NCBI RefSeq assembly: GCF_016653315.1 | Contig: NZ_NHSH01000057.1 | Coordinates: 207,671-261,782, forward strand | DNA from: Halochromatium roseum | GTDB taxonomy: Bacteria; Pseudomonadota; Gammaproteobacteria; Chromatiales; Chromatiaceae | Direction: 5' to 3' | Length of the DNA stretch: 54,112 nucleotides | Shown here: positions 46,538-54,112 of the stretch, piece by piece | Numbering within the stretch: the first letter of the stretch is position 1 | Layout: each line of letters opens with the position of its first letter | The notes under the pieces: model-generated | The model's input: the letters and a program-made list of their open reading frames with translations, nothing else | Database searches by the model: none | What the model was told of the DNA's origin: nothing | Position numbers and translations under genes: made by a program

Positions 46538-47047
46538 ATGTTTGAGCGCTATCTTCATTTCTCACACTACCAGAGTATTGTAAAAGACTCACGGATGCGT
46601 AGACCAAAGCGCACCCGGTCAATCATCAATCCTCACCCCAATCTCGACTTCGCCAGTTCGACACGGGATCTGATACGCAAACTCGGCCAACCGAGCTTGA
46701 AGCTATCGCCGCAAAACACCTCAAGCGAGCAGCTGTATCTCTATCGCCGAGAGATCTCTGGCTATAAGGTCAACTTTGAGTTTCACTTACACGAAGATCA
46801 GCTCTACTATACTAGGCATATCTTTCGCCATACCAGCGCCAAAGAGACTGAACTCATCATCAAGGCGATTGGGAAAAAGTATAGTGAAGACGCCACTTTC
46901 AACGACCGCCAGGATAAGATCATTGACCAGCAGGGCAATGAGCTAATCATCAATCGTGGTCTCTATCTCAGTATCGATTATCTCTATGCGCAGGGTACGA
47001 CCTTACGCGAGTTCCAAGCTCCAGAGGCCGTGTACGCAATGGCCTAA
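46538..47047 (+). CDS. Unknown protein, paralogue of the 25090 gene
   Basis: A 169-residue soluble protein. Shared landmarks with the product of 25090-25644: NPHPNLDF (KPHPYLDF there), LYLYRREISGYKVNFEFHLH, LYYTRHIF, and KIIDQQGNEL near the C-terminus. The N-terminal 30 residues differ and are basic (RMRRPKRTRS). No catalytic motif recognised. The matching promoter type and location at the other flank of the EPS island link the two genes. An accessory EPS role is inference. Confidence 0.75.
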   Translation: MFERYLHFSHYQSIVKDSRMRRPKRTRSIINPHPNLDFASSTRDLIRKLGQPSLKLSPQNTSSEQLYLYRREISGYKVNFEFHLHEDQLYYTRHIFRHTSAKETELIIKAIGKKYSEDATFNDRQDKIIDQQGNELIINRGLYLSIDYLYAQGTTLREFQAPEAVYAMA

Positions 47048-47650
47048 TGCCAGCGCGCGGCTGTCCCAGCGCGGCACGAAGTGCAATCCAGGGGCGGACC
47101 ACCTACCAACGCCCGATAAAACCGCCGATCGGCCCCGGACCCTAGATGCGAGTTATGCCAGAGCAGCGTGAAGTCACCACCAAAGCGCTGGCAGGTGTTG
47201 CGATAGCGCTGCATCAGGGCCAGGGCCTGGTCGCTGTAGCCTAGCCCCAGGTAGCGCTCGGCGATGACGGAACATTCCATGACGATCAGCGGGCGCTCGC
47301 GCAGGCGCAGGGGGCGGCGCTGCTGGAGGTCGTAGAGCGGATACTCTCGACAGGTGCCACAGCGGAAGCCGGGGCGGTCGGCATAGCTGAGGGTGCTGTC
47401 GTAGTCGAGGCCGTTGTCGTCCCAGAGGCGCGCGGTGGTGGGCGTTTCCCAGCGCAGATAATGCTGGCGGCCGCCGAGCTGGGGTTGGTCGATGCCCTCC
47501 TCCTCGAGCACGCGGCGCAGGGTGGCGACGGAACGGGCCATGGCCTCGGGGTGGCGATAGCTGTTGTAGCCGGGGTGGAGGCCGATCTCGTGGCCGCGGG
47601 CGTGGCGCGGCTTGCGCTGCAGGCGGGGCCAGCGTCGCTGCATCGCGGCT
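47044..47650 (-). pseudogene. Deacetylase copy with catalytic region deleted
   Basis: Retains QRRWPRLQRKPRHAR joined directly to GHEIGLHPGYNSY, then the complete C-terminal half up to LLWHNSHLGSGADRRFY. Compared with the copy at 52819, about 140 residues including the DVD motif are missing, and there is no N-terminal domain. The last residues (after ALVG) are replaced by unrelated sequence. Beyond 47650 a short broken frame runs to 47780 without a start codon. Confidence 0.8.
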
Positions 47651-47789
47651 TTGTCAAAGATCAGGTGAGCTTTAATGTCGCTCGCTTGAGCATTCGCGTC
47701 ACCGCATCGGTTTTGTTGATGGCATGCAATTCAATCCGAGGGTTTTTGTGTCGGTCTTCACGCAGGCCATGACACTGAGTGCCATCCGC

Positions 47790-48566
47790 TCATGCCGTGG
47801 CTTCGAGCGCTTCAACCAGAGCCTCCGGTTCCGACCAGCGCCGTACCTCAGACAGAGAATCCAGAAGGGTGAAATCCTCGTCCTGCCAGACATCGGCCGT
47901 GTCATCGAACAGGCTGATCAACCTCAATGCCTCAGCCCCGTAGGTGAGCTGATTCAGATCGTGCCACATCGCCAGCGTATGCTCTGCAACGGGGCGCGCC
48001 GATGCGCGATTCCCAGTGCTGAGCACCGAAACGAGCGAGCCCTGCTGTGGCAGGATGATATGGAAGTCGGGCCTCCACCCGCGACCTGAGCGACCCATCA
48101 GCTTCGGTCGGCGATCAAACGGAATGTCGCGTTCAGCCAGGAAATCCGACACTTCGTCGGCCGTGGATTCAACAGCTCGGGTTCTGAAAGTGAACCAGAG
48201 ATCGGAAACTCTCAGGCACGCCTGTGCCACGCGCAGCGTCACGGCGGCCAATGTCATACCGGATCTACAGCGGGCCAGAAGCGTCCCTTTGTACTGCTCG
48301 ATACCATGCGTCAGGCAAACGTCTGCAATCATGGCGTTCTGTTTCGGTGTCCGCTTGGGCGATAGGGTCTGCGAGCGCAGCCAGCGCAGGGTTTCGCCAA
48401 GGTCAGAGACGATCAGTCCACCGTGTTTCTCGGTGATGAACAGATCAATGTTGTCTCCATCCGGATACAGGAAGGGCGTGCGGATTCTTGTGTGACGTTC
48501 GCTCGTGACGCAAGTGAAGAGTTCACTAAGCTCATTCGCTAGTTCTTTACAGGGCGTTGTCATCAC
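47790..48566 (-). CDS. DUF1828-domain protein
   Basis: A 258-residue protein. The N-terminal half has the DUF1828 pattern: TPFLYPDGDNIDLFITEKHG, then LIVSDLGETLRWLRSQ. The C-terminal half (DVSDFLAERDIPFD-like region, then RGWRPDFHIILPQQGSLVSV and TADVWQDEDFTLLDSLSEV) resembles the DUF1829-type tail. These proteins are found in mobile and defence-rich regions; function is not established. The start overlaps the upstream gene by four bases. Confidence 0.72.
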   Translation of the reverse strand: MMTTPCKELANELSELFTCVTSERHTRIRTPFLYPDGDNIDLFITEKHGGLIVSDLGETLRWLRSQTLSPKRTPKQNAMIADVCLTHGIEQYKGTLLARCRSGMTLAAVTLRVAQACLRVSDLWFTFRTRAVESTADEVSDFLAERDIPFDRRPKLMGRSGRGWRPDFHIILPQQGSLVSVLSTGNRASARPVAEHTLAMWHDLNQLTYGAEALRLISLFDDTADVWQDEDFTLLDSLSEVRRWSEPEALVEALEATA

Positions 48567-49021
48567 GGCCAGAATCGATCATCTGAGTACGATGGCGGAG
48601 GAAACATGCGGCCGTTATGGGCGATCGCCGCTTCTGCACAGAATTGGTTCCAAACCGTGACGGGATCTTCCGCCGTGGCGGTGATGTCCTCGGGTATGTA
48701 GGCATCTTTGTCGCGACATGCTTCCGTCCAGCGATGCTTGTGGCACTCACCCACTTGGCTGCACTGAGGATTATGGTGATCCTTCCCGAGGTCGAGGCCG
48801 TAGATTCGTCCATCGCTTTTGAGGATCAAGCTGTAGCTCAATGCCGGTATGAGCGGATTGTACGTGCCCTTGATGAACAAGGGCCAGCCCCCTGCTGACG
48901 AGACCTCCATGCGAAACTCGACACAGTGCGAGTGATCTTCGTCTGTCGTCCATCGAATGTCCCCAAGGATCTGTTTTGTCTGATCGTTAAGGATGCTGTC
49001 GAACTCAGCGCTGTTTAGCAT
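48563..49021 (-). CDS. Unknown partner of the DUF1828 protein
   Basis: A 152-residue protein, upstream of and overlapping (ATGA) the DUF1828 gene. The N-terminal half looks like a small beta-rich domain (VEFRMEVSSAGGWPLFIKG; LSYSLILKSDGRIYGLDLG). A His/Cys-rich segment follows (GKDHHNPQCSQVGECHKHRW), possibly metal-binding, with KDAYIPEDITATAEDPVTVW behind it. No family named with certainty. The coupling suggests a two-component module, perhaps toxin-antitoxin or defence; that is inference. Confidence 0.65.
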   Translation of the reverse strand: MLNSAEFDSILNDQTKQILGDIRWTTDEDHSHCVEFRMEVSSAGGWPLFIKGTYNPLIPALSYSLILKSDGRIYGLDLGKDHHNPQCSQVGECHKHRWTEACRDKDAYIPEDITATAEDPVTVWNQFCAEAAIAHNGRMFPPPSYSDDRFWP

Positions 49022-49077
49022 GATGTCGTTCCCTATCGGAATCTATTCGTGTGCCACGTATGCTGATCAGCCATCTG

Positions 49078-49565
49078 GGCCGACGCGGTTGTCGAGCTTG
49101 GGGTCGGTGTTCTCCGGGATGAAATAGAAGGCGACGGCGCGGCCGCGCGCGAGGCGATAGCCTGCCGCGGCCGTTGTTTTGCCACGGAAGAACACGGAAG
49201 TCCACGGAAACGGTGCTTCTTGTCCCTTCCGTGTTCGTCCGTGGCCAGTCTTTCGCGTGACCCAGACCCGGCGTTGAAGGCGAACGGGCTGTCGACATCA
49301 CAGCTGACCAGGGTGCTGGCTTGGCGCGGCTTGCGCTGCAGGCTGGGCCAGCGTCGCTGAGCCAGGTCTCAGGTGCCTGCCGGAACTGGCTGAAAAAGCC
49401 GTCAGGCAGCCGCAGCTCGCCGGGCTGATCGGTTAGGAGGATGCTGACATCCTCGCGCGCGGCTTGCGTCAGGCGATACGGCAGGCCAAGCCAGTCGTCG
49501 AGGAGCACGCCGAGGATGTAGGCGCGCTCGGTCTCGCAGCCGGGTAGGGTTTGGATTTCAAGCAC
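49078..49565 (-). pseudogene. Deacetylase copy with two internal deletions and frameshift
   Basis: Begins with an intact N-terminus (MLEIQTLPGCETERAYILGV, LPYRLTQAAREDV, LPDGFFSQFRQAPETWLS). At about 49360 it jumps to the RRWPSLQRKPRQA region, out of frame, via shared AGCGACGC. It continues through DVDSPFAF and a shortened palindromic element (49181-49245). Near 49140 it jumps again to the region encoding FYFIPENTDPKLDNRV and then ends. This copy shows the N-terminus the family must have had. Confidence 0.82.
49181..49245. repeat. Palindromic element in deacetylase, shortened copy
   Basis: 65 bp with arms GCCACGGAAGAACACGG and CCGTGTTCGTCCGTGGC. Lacks 10 bp relative to the copies at 51143 and 53647, so it no longer keeps the frame. 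Confidence 0.8.
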
Positions 49566-49588
49566 CAGGGAGCCCTGGATTGCGATGC

Positions 49589-49819
49589 CTATGCCGCATA
49601 GCGTTCAACGGGCACCACACGGGCATCATGGTGACCCCGCTCACGCAGCCTTTCGATTTCACTCAGCGTCTGTGCCGTCAAATAATGCTCGTGGCAAGCG
49701 CGACACGCAATAACAGGAATATCTTCAATCACCAACAGGTCATTGCCTTGGCCGAATGCCTTGGTGACATGCTTGATGGTTGCAGCACCGCCGCAGACAG
49801 GACAAAGACTTTCATTCAT
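49589..49819 (-). CDS. YgiT-type zinc-finger protein (putative antitoxin)
   Basis: A 76-residue protein with two CxxC pairs (CPVCGG near residue 6; CRACHEHY near residue 40), separated by a short beta region, and a C-terminal LTAQTLSEIERLRER helix. It matches the MqsA N-terminal/YgiT zinc-finger family, usually the antitoxin after a DUF4258 toxin. A broken DUF4258-like end lies immediately upstream with overlapping stop and start, so the antitoxin appears orphaned. Confidence 0.85.
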   Translation of the reverse strand: MNESLCPVCGGAATIKHVTKAFGQGNDLLVIEDIPVIACRACHEHYLTAQTLSEIERLRERGHHDARVVPVERYAA

Positions 49820-49932
49820 AGCAAATACACCGTAATAATAACAACCGTACCCTTAATCATTGCCACGATCTCGGCGTCCAGCCCCTGAGTAGTTGGGCCA
49901 TACACTTTGAGTAATGAACGAGTTATTGAAAA
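49816..49932 (-). pseudogene. DUF4258-like toxin remnant (3' end)
   Basis: An open frame without a start codon ends at TGA 49818-49816, overlapping the YgiT ATG. It reads LDAEIVAMIKGTVVIITVYL, like the last strands of DUF4258 proteins. The upstream part is missing and an in-frame stop follows. Confidence 0.55.
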
Positions 49933-50250
49933 TCAAGGCACTGGCAAGACTGCAACCGCAGGACGTTGAATTTTCAAGGGCTTCGCCGTCCGTCCTGGGG
50001 TCTTGCCCATGCGTGCGCGCAGCTCGGCATAATGCAGCGCTTGTGCGCTGAGCTGCGGATAGTCTTCGGCGATTTCTGCCACCGGCACGCCGGCGCGAAA
50101 TTGCTCCACCACCTGCGTTACCGGCACCCGTGTCCCTCGGAACACCAGTTCGCCTGAGCAAATATCCGCGTGGCGCTCCACCAGATCGGCACCCCGTTGA
50201 TAAGCCCGCAAGGTCGCATGCGTCGCCCGCGCAATCTTGGTCAGATCCAT
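49933..50250 (-). CDS. DUF433 protein (putative antitoxin, orphan)
   Basis: About 105 residues from ATG 50250 (an in-frame ATG at 50280 is also possible). The DUF433 core is clear: ERHADICSGELVFRGTRVPV, QVVEQFRAGVPVAEIAEDYP and the final helix of the domain. DUF433 proteins are usually antitoxins of PIN-like DUF5615 toxins, encoded next to them. No such toxin is seen downstream, where the DUF4258 remnant lies. The C-terminal 20 residues (basic, then Pro/Val-rich) exceed the normal domain. Confidence 0.78.
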   Translation of the reverse strand: MDLTKIARATHATLRAYQRGADLVERHADICSGELVFRGTRVPVTQVVEQFRAGVPVAEIAEDYPQLSAQALHYAELRARMGKTPGRTAKPLKIQRPAVAVLPVP

Positions 50251-50280
50251 GGTCACCGGCACCTCGCCCGTGCGTTCCAA

Positions 50281-50434
50281 AATACCAACTCAGTGTGAGT
50301 CTTATTTTAGCAGCAATCATCTGATGGCGATCGCCCTTTGTGGGAAAAGCACCAAGGCCATTTGCCACTCGCATTTCGGCAACACGGAGTTTCTCAGCGG
50401 CTTTCCGCAATACCGGCTCGATTTGAGGGGTCAT
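50281..50434 (-). pseudogene. Possible HEPN-domain gene fragment
   Basis: On the minus strand MTPQIEPVLRKAAEKLRVAE then MRVANG resembles the first helix of HEPN proteins, but the characteristic AYYAM segment does not follow. The frame then runs into unrelated sequence across the DUF433 start. Probably debris of a MNT/HEPN pair; weak by-eye call. Confidence 0.3.
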
Positions 50435-50458
50435 AATCGCCGCCCTTCGCGCTCATAG

Positions 50459-51667
50459 TCAGGGCCAGCGGAGTGCCTTGCCGCTGTAACCCAGCCCCAG
50501 GTAGCGCTCGGCGATGACGGAGCATTCCATGACGATCAGCGGGCGCTCGCGCAGGCGCAGGGGTCGGCGCTGCTGGAGGTCGTAGAGCGGATACTCACGG
50601 CAGGTGCCGCAGCGAAAGCCGGGGCGGTCGGCGTAGCTGAGGGTGCTGTCGCAGTCCAGACCGTTGTCGTCCCAGAGGCGCGCGGTGGTGGGCGTTTCCC
50701 AGCGCAGATAATGCTGGCGGCCGCCGAGCTGGGGTTGGTCGATGCCCTCCTCGTCCAGCACGCGGCGCAGGGTTTGCACGGAGCGTGTCATGGCCTCGGG
50801 GTGGCGGTAGGTGTTGTAGCCGGGGTGGAGGCCGATCTCGTGACCGCGCGCGTGGATCTGACGCAGCAGAGCGCGCAGGCGCGGGTCGTCGAGGCTGACG
50901 CGGTTGTCGAGCTTGGGGTCGGTGTTCTCCGGGATGAAATAGAAGGCGACGGCGCGGCCGGCGCGTTCGTTGAGGTCCATGATGTGCTCAAGGCCGAGAC
51001 GATGCGGGTCGAGGCTGTGATCGCCGCGACGGGAGCGCCACTGGCCGCGCAGATTGCGCCAGGCCAGGCTGGGCGAGCGGCGTTTGAGCAGGTCGCCGGT
51101 GAGGCCGCGCGCGAGGCGATAGCCCGCCGCGGCCGTTGTTTTGCCAGGGAAGAACACGGAGGTCCACGGAAACGGTGCTTCTTGTCCCTTCCGTGTGCGT
51201 CCGTGTTCTTCCGTGGCCAGTCTTTCGCGTGACCCAGACCCGGCGTTGAAGGCGAACGGGCTGTCGACATCGCAGCTGACCAGGATACGGGCTTGACGCG
51301 GCTTGCGCTGCAGGCGGGGCCAGCGTCGGTGCATCGCGGCCCAGAGGGTCTCGACGTACTCGTCGATAATCGGCCGATCGAGAAAGCCGGCGCGCTGGGC
51401 CAGCGAGGCGGTGGCCGGGAAACGGTCGTGGTTGTCGCGCTCGGGCAGCACGGCCTCTTCGTAGCGCGAGAGCATGAAGAAGGCGGCGCCGAAGACATCG
51501 AGTGGCAGATCGATGCGGTCGCCCTGCTCGGCCGCGCGCCCAGGTCCGGGGCTGGTGTCAGCGTCGCCATAGAGGATCGGCAGCCGCGGATCGGTGAGCA
51601 GGATGTCCTGCGCTAGCGCGCGGCTATCCCAGCTCGGCAGTTGGCCTGCGGGCGTTAGGGCCGGCAG
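50459..51667 (-). pseudogene. Deacetylase copy truncated at both ends
   Basis: Contains the middle of the N-terminal region (WDSRALAQDILLTDPRLPIL; DLPLDVFGAAFFMLSRYEEA), the DVDSPF motif, the 75-bp palindromic insert in frame, HEIGLHPGYN, and YADRPGFRCGTCREYPLYDL. It ends at LGLGYSGKALRWP, losing the final 50 residues with LLWHNSHL, and upstream of LPALTPAG it changes to unrelated sequence. Inactive unless the lost ends are dispensable. Confidence 0.82.
51143..51217. repeat. Palindromic element in deacetylase, 75-bp copy
   Basis: 75 bp bounded by near-perfect 18-bp inverted repeats (GCCAGGGAAGAACACGGA and TCCGTGTTCTTCCGTGGC). Its length is a multiple of three and it is read through in frame. 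Confidence 0.88.
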
Positions 51668-51802
51668 CGAGGCGTCGCTGAGCCTGCCAGTGCTTGAAGA
51701 AGGTGATCCAGGCGCGCAGCGGTCCGGGTGGGTGAACGGCTGTTGATGATAAGCGTCTCACAGACCGCAGAGATGATGTCAGGGTGCGGCTATACTCGCT
51801 CC

Positions 51803-52762
51803 ATGACCACGACACCGACACCGCACGATTGCTTCTTCCGCGAGAACTTCGCGCGGCCTGTGATTGCGCGCGACTTTTTGCAGCATCACCTGCCCGCCGC
51901 ATTGCTCCCCGAGCTGGACCTCGAGCGAATGAGCATCTCGCCGGATACCTTCGTCACCGAGGCGCTGCGCAAGGTCTACTCCGATCTGATCTACCAGATT
52001 CCCTATCGCAACACTCAGCTCTCGGTCTATCTGCTCTTCGAGCACAAGAGCCGCTCCGAGCATTGGGTGCTGTTGCAACTGTTGCGCTACGTTGTCGCCA
52101 GCGGCGAGCTGTACCGCGACCAGAATCCTGAGGCCAAGAGCCTGCCACCCATTTACCCGCTGGTGCTCTACCATGGACAGGAACACTGGCGCGCACCCGC
52201 GCACTTTCACGACCTCATCGATCCCCTGCCTGAGGCGCTCAAGCCCTTCGTGCCCCAGTTTGGCTATGCGCTGCACGATATCTCGGCCAGGAGCAACACC
52301 GAGATCAAGGGTGCGGTGCTGTCACGACTCGTGCAACTCGCACTGCGTTACATCTATAGCGACCAACCCGCAGAGCGCTTCCGAGAGCTGCTCGAATTGA
52401 TCGCCAAGGTCAGCCGCGACGAGACGGCGATGGCGATTCTCGAATCCCTGCTGCGCTACTTTGTCCAAGGCACTGGGCGCCTGGATGAGCAGCAAGCGCG
52501 CACCTTACTTGAACAGACCTTCTCCGGAGAACCGCTAATGGAAACCTTCATCGACCGTTACATTGCCCAAGGCGAACAGCGTGGCGAACAGCGTGGCGAA
52601 CAGCGCGGCCGAGCAACCACCCTACTGCATCTCATCGAGCGCAAATTCGGCCCACCCAGCGAGCCCATCCGCGAGCGGATTACGCAGGCTGATCCCGACA
52701 CCCTCCTGCGCTGGTTCGACCGTGCCATCGACGCCCGCAACCTCGACGAGGTCTTGCACTGA
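51803..52762 (+). CDS. Rpn family recombination-promoting nuclease (PD-(D/E)XK)
   Basis: About 319 residues from ATG 51803; the frame extends further 5' without a better start. Family landmarks: HDCFFRENFARPVIARDFLQ, VYSDLIYQIPYR and VYLLFEHKSRSEHWVLLQLL containing the catalytic Asp and E-x-K, PLVLYHG, and a C-terminal (GEQR)n hinge followed by ATTLLHLIERKFGP. Rpn proteins are DNA nucleases that raise RecA-independent recombination and are increasingly linked to phage defence. A TATACT hexamer at 51791-51796 lies so close to the ATG that the transcript might be leaderless. It sits between two deacetylase copies. Confidence 0.88.
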   Translation: MTTTPTPHDCFFRENFARPVIARDFLQHHLPAALLPELDLERMSISPDTFVTEALRKVYSDLIYQIPYRNTQLSVYLLFEHKSRSEHWVLLQLLRYVVASGELYRDQNPEAKSLPPIYPLVLYHGQEHWRAPAHFHDLIDPLPEALKPFVPQFGYALHDISARSNTEIKGAVLSRLVQLALRYIYSDQPAERFRELLELIAKVSRDETAMAILESLLRYFVQGTGRLDEQQARTLLEQTFSGEPLMETFIDRYIAQGEQRGEQRGEQRGRATTLLHLIERKFGPPSEPIRERITQADPDTLLRWFDRAIDARNLDEVLH

Positions 52763-52818
52763 GCTCGGTCCGGCACTGAACCCGACCGCACTGCCGTCCA
52801 TCTAGCATCATCGCAAGA

Positions 52819-54112
52819 TCAATGTGTCAGGCTTGCAACATCTGCCGCATTCTCGCCAACCAACGCCGCATAAAACCGCCGATCGGCCCCGGACCCTAGA
52901 TGCGAGTTATGCCATAGCAGCGTGAAGTCGCCACCAAAGCGATGGCAGGTGTCGCGATAGTGCTGCATCAGGGCCAGGGCCTGGTCGCTGTAGCCCAGGC
53001 CCAGGTAGCGCTCGGCGATAACGGAGCATTCCATGACGATCAGCGGGCGCTCGCGCAGGCGCAGGGGGCGGCGCTGCTGGAGGTCGTAGAGCGGATACTC
53101 ACGGCAGGTGCCGCAGCGAAAGCCGGGGCGGTCGGCGTAGCTGAGGGTGCTGTCGTAGTCGAGGCCGTTGTCGTCCCAGAGGCGCGCGGTGGTGGGCGTT
53201 TCCCAGCGCAGATAATGCTGGCGGCCGCCGAGCTGGGGTTGGTCGATGCCCTCCTCGTCCAGCACGCGGCGCAGGGTTTGCACGGAGCGGGTCATGGCCT
53301 CGGGGTGGCGATAGCTGTTGTAGCCGGGGTGGAGGCCGATCTCGTGACCGCGCGCGTGGATCTGACGCAGCAGAGCGCGCAGGCGCGGGTCGTCGAGGCT
53401 GACGCGGTTGTCGAGCTTGGGGTGGGTGTTCTCCGGGATGAAGTAGAAGGCGACGGCGCGGCTGGCGCGCTCGTTGAGGTCCATGATGTGCTCAAGGCCG
53501 AGGCGGTGCGGGTCCAGGCTGTAATCGCCGCGACGGGCGCGCCACTGGCCGCGCAGGTTGCGCCAGGCTAGGCTGGGCGAGCGGCGTTTAAGCAGGTCGG
53601 CGGCGAGGCCGCGCGCGAGGCGATAGCCCGCCGCGGCCGTTGTTTTGCCACGGAAGAACACGGAGGTCCACGGAAACGGTGCTTCTTGTCCCTTCCTTGT
53701 GCGTCCGTGTTCTTCCGTGGCCAGTCTTTCGCGTGACCCAGACCCTGCGTTGAAGGCGAAGGGGCTATCGACATCGCAGCTGACCAGGGTGCGGGCTTGG
53801 CGAGGCTTGCGCTGCAGGCTGGGCCAGCGTTGGTGGAGCGCGGTCCAGAGGGTCTCGACGTACTCGTCGATAATCGGCCGATCGAGAAAGCCGGCGCGCT
53901 GGGCCAGCGAGGCGGTGGCCGGGAAACGGTCGTGGTTGTCGCGATCGGGCAGCACGGCCTCTTCGTAGCGCGAGAGCATGAAGAAGGCGGCGCCGAAGAC
54001 ATCGAGTGGCAGATCGATGCGGTCGCCCTGCTCGGCCGCGCGCCCAGGTCCGGGGCTGGTGTCAGCGTCGCCATAGAGGATCGGCAGCCGCGGATCGGTG
54101 AGCAGGATGTCT
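52819..54112 (-). CDS. Polysaccharide deacetylase family protein (5' end beyond window)
   Basis: The best-preserved copy of the family: the frame is open from the stop at 52819 to the window edge (431 codons). Parts in order: the end of an N-terminal accessory domain (LPLDVFGAAFFMLSRYEEA), the NodB-like DVDSPF motif (LVSCDVDSPFAF), a 25-codon insert from the palindromic element, FYFIPENTHPKLDN, HARGHEIGLHPGYNSY with the metal-binding HxxxH, DYDSTLSYADRPGFRCGTCR, and GGDFTLLWHNSHLG. The family removes acetyl groups from polysaccharide sugars. Next to an EPS island, this may be its substrate. The insert lies between the DVD motif and the next conserved block, so activity is uncertain. Confidence 0.82.
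   Translation of the reverse strand, partial: DILLTDPRLPILYGDADTSPGPGRAAEQGDRIDLPLDVFGAAFFMLSRYEEAVLPDRDNHDRFPATASLAQRAGFLDRPIIDEYVETLWTALHQRWPSLQRKPRQARTLVSCDVDSPFAFNAGSGSRERLATEEHGRTRKGQEAPFPWTSVFFRGKTTAAAGYRLARGLAADLLKRRSPSLAWRNLRGQWRARRGDYSLDPHRLGLEHIMDLNERASRAVAFYFIPENTHPKLDNRVSLDDPRLRALLRQIHARGHEIGLHPGYNSYRHPEAMTRSVQTLRRVLDEEGIDQPQLGGRQHYLRWETPTTARLWDDNGLDYDSTLSYADRPGFRCGTCREYPLYDLQQRRPLRLRERPLIVMECSVIAERYLGLGYSDQALALMQHYRDTCHRFGGDFTLLWHNSHLGSGADRRFYAALVGENAADVASLTH
53647..53721. repeat. Palindromic element in deacetylase, 75-bp copy with perfect arms
   Basis: Arms GCCACGGAAGAACACGGA (53647-53664) and TCCGTGTTCTTCCGTGGC (53704-53721) are perfect inverted repeats of 18 bp. The 75-bp unit adds exactly 25 codons to the reading frame. 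Confidence 0.9.

Overview
The window looks like GC-rich chromosome of a photosynthetic purple bacterium, most likely a purple sulfur gammaproteobacterium (Chromatiales-type). The main reason is a full-length anaerobic Mg-protoporphyrin monomethyl ester cyclase (BchE) beside cobalamin genes. The taxonomic placement is inference.

Layout. 1-8.4 kb: the end of a secreted AmpD-type amidase gene (cut by the window edge), tRNA-Val(CAC), a dead and an intact Uma2 gene, and a giant tandem UvrA with four ABC ATPase modules. 8.4-12.9 kb: one very large membrane protein of unknown function. 13.1-24.5 kb: a cobalamin/photosynthesis block. On the minus strand lie cobT-cobC-cobD; on the plus strand queG, btuF-btuC-btuD, bchE and cobQ. 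BchE needs cobalamin, so corrinoid import and assembly are encoded next to a consumer of B12.

25-43 kb: an exopolysaccharide (EPS) island. It holds a TviB-type UDP-sugar dehydrogenase, a secreted Ala-rich protein, a vpsM-N-O-P-L-like secretion set (outer-membrane barrel, short OPX protein, Wzc-type BY-kinase, VpsP-like protein, phosphoglycosyl transferase), a glycosyltransferase and a deletion-fused methyltransferase pseudogene. A minus-strand group follows: Wzy-like polymerase, three glycosyltransferases and an FkbM methyltransferase. Two members of an unrecognised protein family flank the island (25.1 kb and 46.5 kb). The most striking signal is a composite promoter found four times (24981, 28464, 33589, 46351): a 10-bp-period direct repeat (TTTAC or TTCAT, then CTTCAT), exactly 10 bp, a -35 hexamer, exactly 17 bp, a -10 hexamer. 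It precedes both members of the unknown family, the vps-like export operon and the vpsL-like gene, and so defines a candidate EPS regulon.

43-54 kb: a recombination-prone accessory zone on the minus strand. At least six copies or fragments of one polysaccharide deacetylase gene lie here, differing by internal deletions. Three contain the same palindromic element, which in the best-preserved copy is an in-frame 75 bp. Between them sit toxin-antitoxin-type genes and debris (AbiE-like pair, YgiT zinc finger with a DUF4258 remnant, DUF433, possible HEPN remnant), a DUF1828 two-gene module, an Rpn-family nuclease and dispersed REP-like repeats.
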